DNA of 8,706 nt from CAIWHR01 sp040006895 (lineage in GTDB: Bacteria; Pseudomonadota; Gammaproteobacteria; Burkholderiales; Casimicrobiaceae): assembly GCA_040006895.1 (NCBI GenBank), contig JBDTWB010000180.1, positions 1 to 8,706 on the forward strand, read 5' to 3'. Below the pieces are notes generated by a model. The model was not told the origin of the DNA. It was given only the letters and a program-made list of their open reading frames with translations, and did no database searches. Positions 6,851 to 8,706 of this stretch are shown here, in pieces. Every line of letters begins with the position of its first letter. The stretch's first letter is position 1. The position numbers and the translations under genes were made by a program.

Positions 6851-6870
6851 GCCGGGCCAGTGGTCCCGGC
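6851..6870 (+). other. Stem-loop in the leader of the EF-hand gene
   Basis: GCCGGG-CC (6851-6858), loop AGT, GG-T-CCCGGC (6862-6870) forms an eight-pair stem with one bulged T, 23 bases before the ribosome binding site of the EF-hand gene. It could end transcripts from the CBS gene, although no T-run follows, or shape the EF-hand mRNA leader. I found no clear promoter in the spacer 6767-6902. Confidence 0.3.
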
Positions 6871-6902
6871 CAGCCTTTCATCATCCTGCCTCGGGAGGTT
6901 TA

Positions 6903-7292
6903 ATGGACGAACCCATGCTTCGTGCCGCAGCACGCATGCTTGCAATACGCACCTTCGCGGTACCCATCCTCTGGTCCGGCGCCTTGGCGTGGTCGGCGGT
7001 CGCGCTCGCGCAAAGCGCGCCGTCGGCGGACGTGGCTGCGGCCGCTGCGGCGGCTGACGCAAGCGCCCCGATCGCCATGCCCCACGGCATCATGCCCAAC
7101 AAGTCGGAACTGCCGAAGTCGGCCTTCGCGAAGCTCGATAGCGCTGACAAGGGCTTCGTGACACGCGAGGACAGCGCGCAACTCGATGCCTTCGGCAAGA
7201 TCTTCGAGCAGGCCGATCAGAATCATGACGGCCGGCTGAACGAAGCGGAGTTCAACACCGCGTGGGCGCTTTATACGGGGCAACGTCCCTGA
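6903..7292 (+). CDS. Secreted EF-hand calcium-binding protein
   Basis: A 129-residue protein predicted to be exported to the periplasm. ATG 6903 is supported by GGGAGG at 6893-6898, four bases upstream; in-frame ATGs at 6915 and 6936 are alternatives. Residues 1-36 look like a signal peptide: Arg7, Arg11 and Arg16, then FAVPILWSGALAWSAV, with a probable cut after ALA36. An Asp-Glu pair right after Met1 is unusual for a signal peptide. A low-complexity alanine run (45-51) follows. The second EF-hand is canonical: DQNHDGRLNEAE at 105-116, with Asp105, Asn107, Asp109 and Glu116 placed to bind calcium. The first (DSADKGFVTRED, 79-90) lacks the residues at positions 3 and 5 and probably does not bind. 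Its role is unknown; small proteins of this kind may buffer calcium or bind partners in the envelope. It is followed by its own 224-base spacer, so it is probably a single-gene unit. Confidence 0.85.
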   Translation: MDEPMLRAAARMLAIRTFAVPILWSGALAWSAVALAQSAPSADVAAAAAAADASAPIAMPHGIMPNKSELPKSAFAKLDSADKGFVTREDSAQLDAFGKIFEQADQNHDGRLNEAEFNTAWALYTGQRP

Positions 7293-7407
7293 TGGGGATC
7301 GACGGGCACATCGGCTTCCTGCCGCAGCACCGCGGGCCGACGCTGGGATGCCGGCTCTGCGTGGAACGGGCATGACCGCACACGGCTCGGATTCCATCAC
7401 CATCCCG

Positions 7408-7423
7408 TGGCATGCGCCTTGCA
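7408..7423 (+). promoter_or_regulatory. Sigma-54 (-24/-12) promoter of the BON-domain gene
   Basis: TGGCATG, four bases, TTGCA matches the RpoN consensus TGGCACG-N4-TTGCW at all but one position. The invariant GG (7409-7410) and GC (7421-7422) are exactly 12 bases apart, as sigma-54 requires. Transcription would start near 7434, leaving a leader of about 83 bases before the ATG at 7517. A weak inverted repeat, ATGCC (7348-7352) with GGCAT (7369-7373), centred about 73 bases upstream of that start, might be an activator site, but this is a guess. Confidence 0.6.
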
Positions 7424-7516
7424 CATGGTGCTAGGTTGGCTTCATCGCTACGCCACGATCGCGGGAAACGCGATTCCGGTGGCATTCTTTTCTGGACCGA
7501 AGGAGTAAAGCAGACC

Positions 7517-8410
7517 ATGGGGCAGCACCGCTCGCACGGATTCGAACGGCTCGTCCAGGGACTCGCGGTGGGCGCCGCTGCGATGTACCTGCTCGATCCC
7601 GATAAGGGGCGTCGGCGCCGGGCCATGGTGGCGGGCCGGCTGCAGCGCGTCGCCAACGATGCCACTCATCTCGCCCGTCAGGCCGCCCGCGATGCGGGCA
7701 ACCGGTTGCACGGCGTCAATGCCCGGCTCGCCCATCGACTGGAGCGCGGCAACGGCAGCCTGGACGAGTTGCACCTGATCGAGCGGGTTCGGAGCGCGAT
7801 GGGCCGCATCGTGACGCATCCCCACGCCCTCCAGGTCGGCGCGCGCGGCCGCACGGTCGTGCTGAGCGGACCGATCCTTGCCGCGGAGGTGCGCGACCTG
7901 CTCGATTGCGTGCACGAAGTCCCGGGTGTGCAGGCCATCGAGAATCATCTCGATCTGCATGAGGACCGCAACGGTGTTCCCAGCCTGCAGGGCGAGGGTC
8001 GCAGGCGCGGCGGCGGTGGTGACGCATGGTCCCCGGCGGCGCGCCTGGTCGCGCTCCTCGCCGGCGGTGCGCTGGCCCTGTACGGCGTCGCGCGGCGCGG
8101 CGTCACCGGATGGCTGGTCGCGGGCGCGGCGGGCGCGCTCGCCCGCCGGGCGCTTGCGCCCGAAGGACCCACGCGTGGCAAGGCCGCGCGCGAAACAGGG
8201 CGGGGGTGGGCGCTCGACGCGACGCGTTCCGGGGCGCCCCGCATCGGTAACGATGGCACGCCGGCGGGCGCTATTGCGCAGCACGCGTCGATCCCACATA
8301 CGGAAGCGCCGGACGATCGGGCGCGTGCGATGGACGCGGAGATCCCCGCGATCGGTAACGACGGCACGCCCTCCACGACGGCCGCAGCACCGGGCCGTGG
8401 CAATGGCTGA
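7517..8410 (+). CDS. BON-domain membrane protein with two C-terminal transmembrane helices
   Basis: A 297-residue envelope protein from ATG 7517; AAGGAG at 7500-7505 is the ribosome binding site, at a rather long spacing of 11 bases. The same frame is open back to 7412, but that part overlaps the sigma-54 promoter. Residues 12-38 (LAVGAAAMYLLDPDKGRRRR) form a short hydrophobic stretch ending in the 'YLLDP-GRRRR' signature common in BON and YtxH-like envelope proteins. Residues about 86-149 are one BON domain (HLIERVRSAMGRIV, VVLSGPI, VPGVQAIENHLDLHE), a fold thought to bind phospholipid or anchor to membranes, as in OsmY. Two hydrophobic helices lie at about 174-192 and 196-214. The hydrophilic tail holds IGNDGTP twice, at 243 and 279. 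The N-terminus and helix pair resemble longer proteins in which an SRPBCC lipid-binding domain follows the helices; that domain is absent here. The likely role is osmotic or envelope stress, inferred from the domain and promoter. Confidence 0.82.
   Translation: MGQHRSHGFERLVQGLAVGAAAMYLLDPDKGRRRRAMVAGRLQRVANDATHLARQAARDAGNRLHGVNARLAHRLERGNGSLDELHLIERVRSAMGRIVTHPHALQVGARGRTVVLSGPILAAEVRDLLDCVHEVPGVQAIENHLDLHEDRNGVPSLQGEGRRRGGGGDAWSPAARLVALLAGGALALYGVARRGVTGWLVAGAAGALARRALAPEGPTRGKAARETGRGWALDATRSGAPRIGNDGTPAGAIAQHASIPHTEAPDDRARAMDAEIPAIGNDGTPSTTAAAPGRGNG
8243..8370 (+). repeat. Direct repeat coding for IGNDGTP in the BON protein tail
   Basis: A 20-base sequence, ATCGGTAACGATGGCACGCC at 8243-8262, recurs at 8351-8370 with one change (GAT to GAC, synonymous). 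The copies are 108 bases, exactly 36 codons, apart, so they repeat in frame. Confidence 0.75.
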
Positions 8411-8434
8411 TTGAGCTGACGAGGAGGCGGTGCA

Positions 8435-8536
8435 GTGCAGTCCTGGAGCAGGCCGCTGCCATTCGCAATCCCGACGGATGAAATGGATACCTGCGGGACA
8501 GCCTATGCGGGGCGCCGCGCGACTCGCGGCACCTGA
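8435..8536 (+). CDS. Possible 33-residue small protein
   Basis: GTG 8435 lies seven bases after a perfect GAGGAGG (8421-8427), the strongest ribosome binding site on the plus strand, 24 bases after the BON gene stop. The frame encodes 33 residues starting VQSWSRPLPFAIPTDEMD and ends at TGA 8534. I recognise no family, no signal peptide and no membrane helix; it has a single Cys. It could be a real small protein co-transcribed with the BON gene, or the start of a larger gene truncated by a stop or frameshift. A second GTG at 8430 is only two bases from the site and opens a 72-codon frame that runs through the tandem repeats; that is less likely. Confidence 0.3.
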   Translation: MQSWSRPLPFAIPTDEMDTCGTAYAGRRATRGT

Positions 8537-8540
8537 CCTT

Positions 8541-8660
8541 CGCCGCTTTGACGCCTCCTCCAGGACTTTGATGCGTTCACGGCCTTGGTGGGTTCTTTAC
8601 GGCCCAGGTGCGTCCTTCACAGCCCAGGTGCGTCCTTCACGGCTTTGATGCGTCGAACAT
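8541..8660. repeat. Six-unit imperfect 20-bp tandem repeat array
   Basis: Six consecutive 20-base units start at 8541, 8561, 8581, 8601, 8621 and 8641. The core unit is GGCCCAGGTGCGTCCTTCAC (8601-8620). The next copy differs only in its first base. The unit at 8581 is diverged. The outer units (8541, 8561, 8641) share a variant with CTTTGA before the conserved GCG/GCC. Since 20 is not a multiple of three, the array cannot encode a repeated peptide in one frame. It is probably non-coding. Confidence 0.8.
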
Positions 8661-8706
8661 CCTAGCAGCGCCACCGTGCGCCTGTACCTGCTCACGGTGT
8701 GCGTCG

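Noticed and set aside
8430..8648. A 72-codon frame from GTG 8430 through the tandem repeats
   Set aside because: The start is only two bases from the ribosome binding site and each repeat unit would be read in a different frame, so the protein has no repeat logic. The frame from 8435 fits better.
8541..8660. Reading the repeat array as a CRISPR
   Set aside because: The 20-base units are contiguous with no unique spacers, and no cas gene is present.
8676..8706. Possible start of a next gene (VRLYLLTVCV) at the right edge
   Set aside because: The residues look like the start of a signal peptide or membrane helix, but only ten codons are visible and no ribosome binding site precedes the GTG.

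Overview
This is a very GC-rich window (about 70% by eye, with strong G/C at third codon positions) from what looks like a chromosomal, non-mobile region of a high-GC proteobacterium. The pattern of single-domain and fused signalling genes, a probable sigma-54 promoter and TTGACC/TAGACT-type promoters suggest a gamma- or betaproteobacterium. A Xanthomonadales-like host is my best guess, but nothing seen fixes a genus. I see no tRNA, rRNA, CRISPR array, transposase or integrase.

Layout. At the left edge a minus-strand gene enters the window, of which only the first 47 codons are visible; it resembles MurG-like glycosyltransferases (COG4671 type). After a 321-base divergent spacer every remaining gene reads rightward: a class I SAM-dependent methyltransferase (465-1211); a class III adenylyl cyclase fused to an FHA domain (1412-2338); a 12-TM MFS efflux-type transporter (2507-3682); a membrane hybrid histidine kinase with a C-terminal receiver (3808-6063); a two-CBS-domain protein with an odd proline-rich tail (6125-6766); a secreted EF-hand protein (6903-7292); and a BON-domain membrane protein (7517-8410). 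The last 300 bases hold a possible 33-codon gene with a strong ribosome binding site and a clear 20-bp imperfect tandem repeat array. Four of the eight main genes appear to use GTG or TTG starts.

How it fits together. The middle of the window is rich in signalling parts: cAMP synthesis gated by a phosphothreonine-reading FHA domain, a periplasm-sensing hybrid kinase without a DNA-binding partner nearby, and a CBS pair that probably senses adenine nucleotides. The right part is envelope-oriented: a periplasmic calcium-binding protein, then a BON protein behind a near-consensus -24/-12 (sigma-54) promoter, a pattern that suggests stress-induced envelope maintenance. The genes have separate promoters and spacers of 61-224 bases, so this is probably a neighbourhood and not one operon.

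I do not see a clearly new defence or metabolic system. The most unusual things are the 20-bp repeat array, the sigma-54 promoter, the cyclase-FHA fusion, and short, mostly basic ORFs whose stop codons overlap the starts of three signalling genes.
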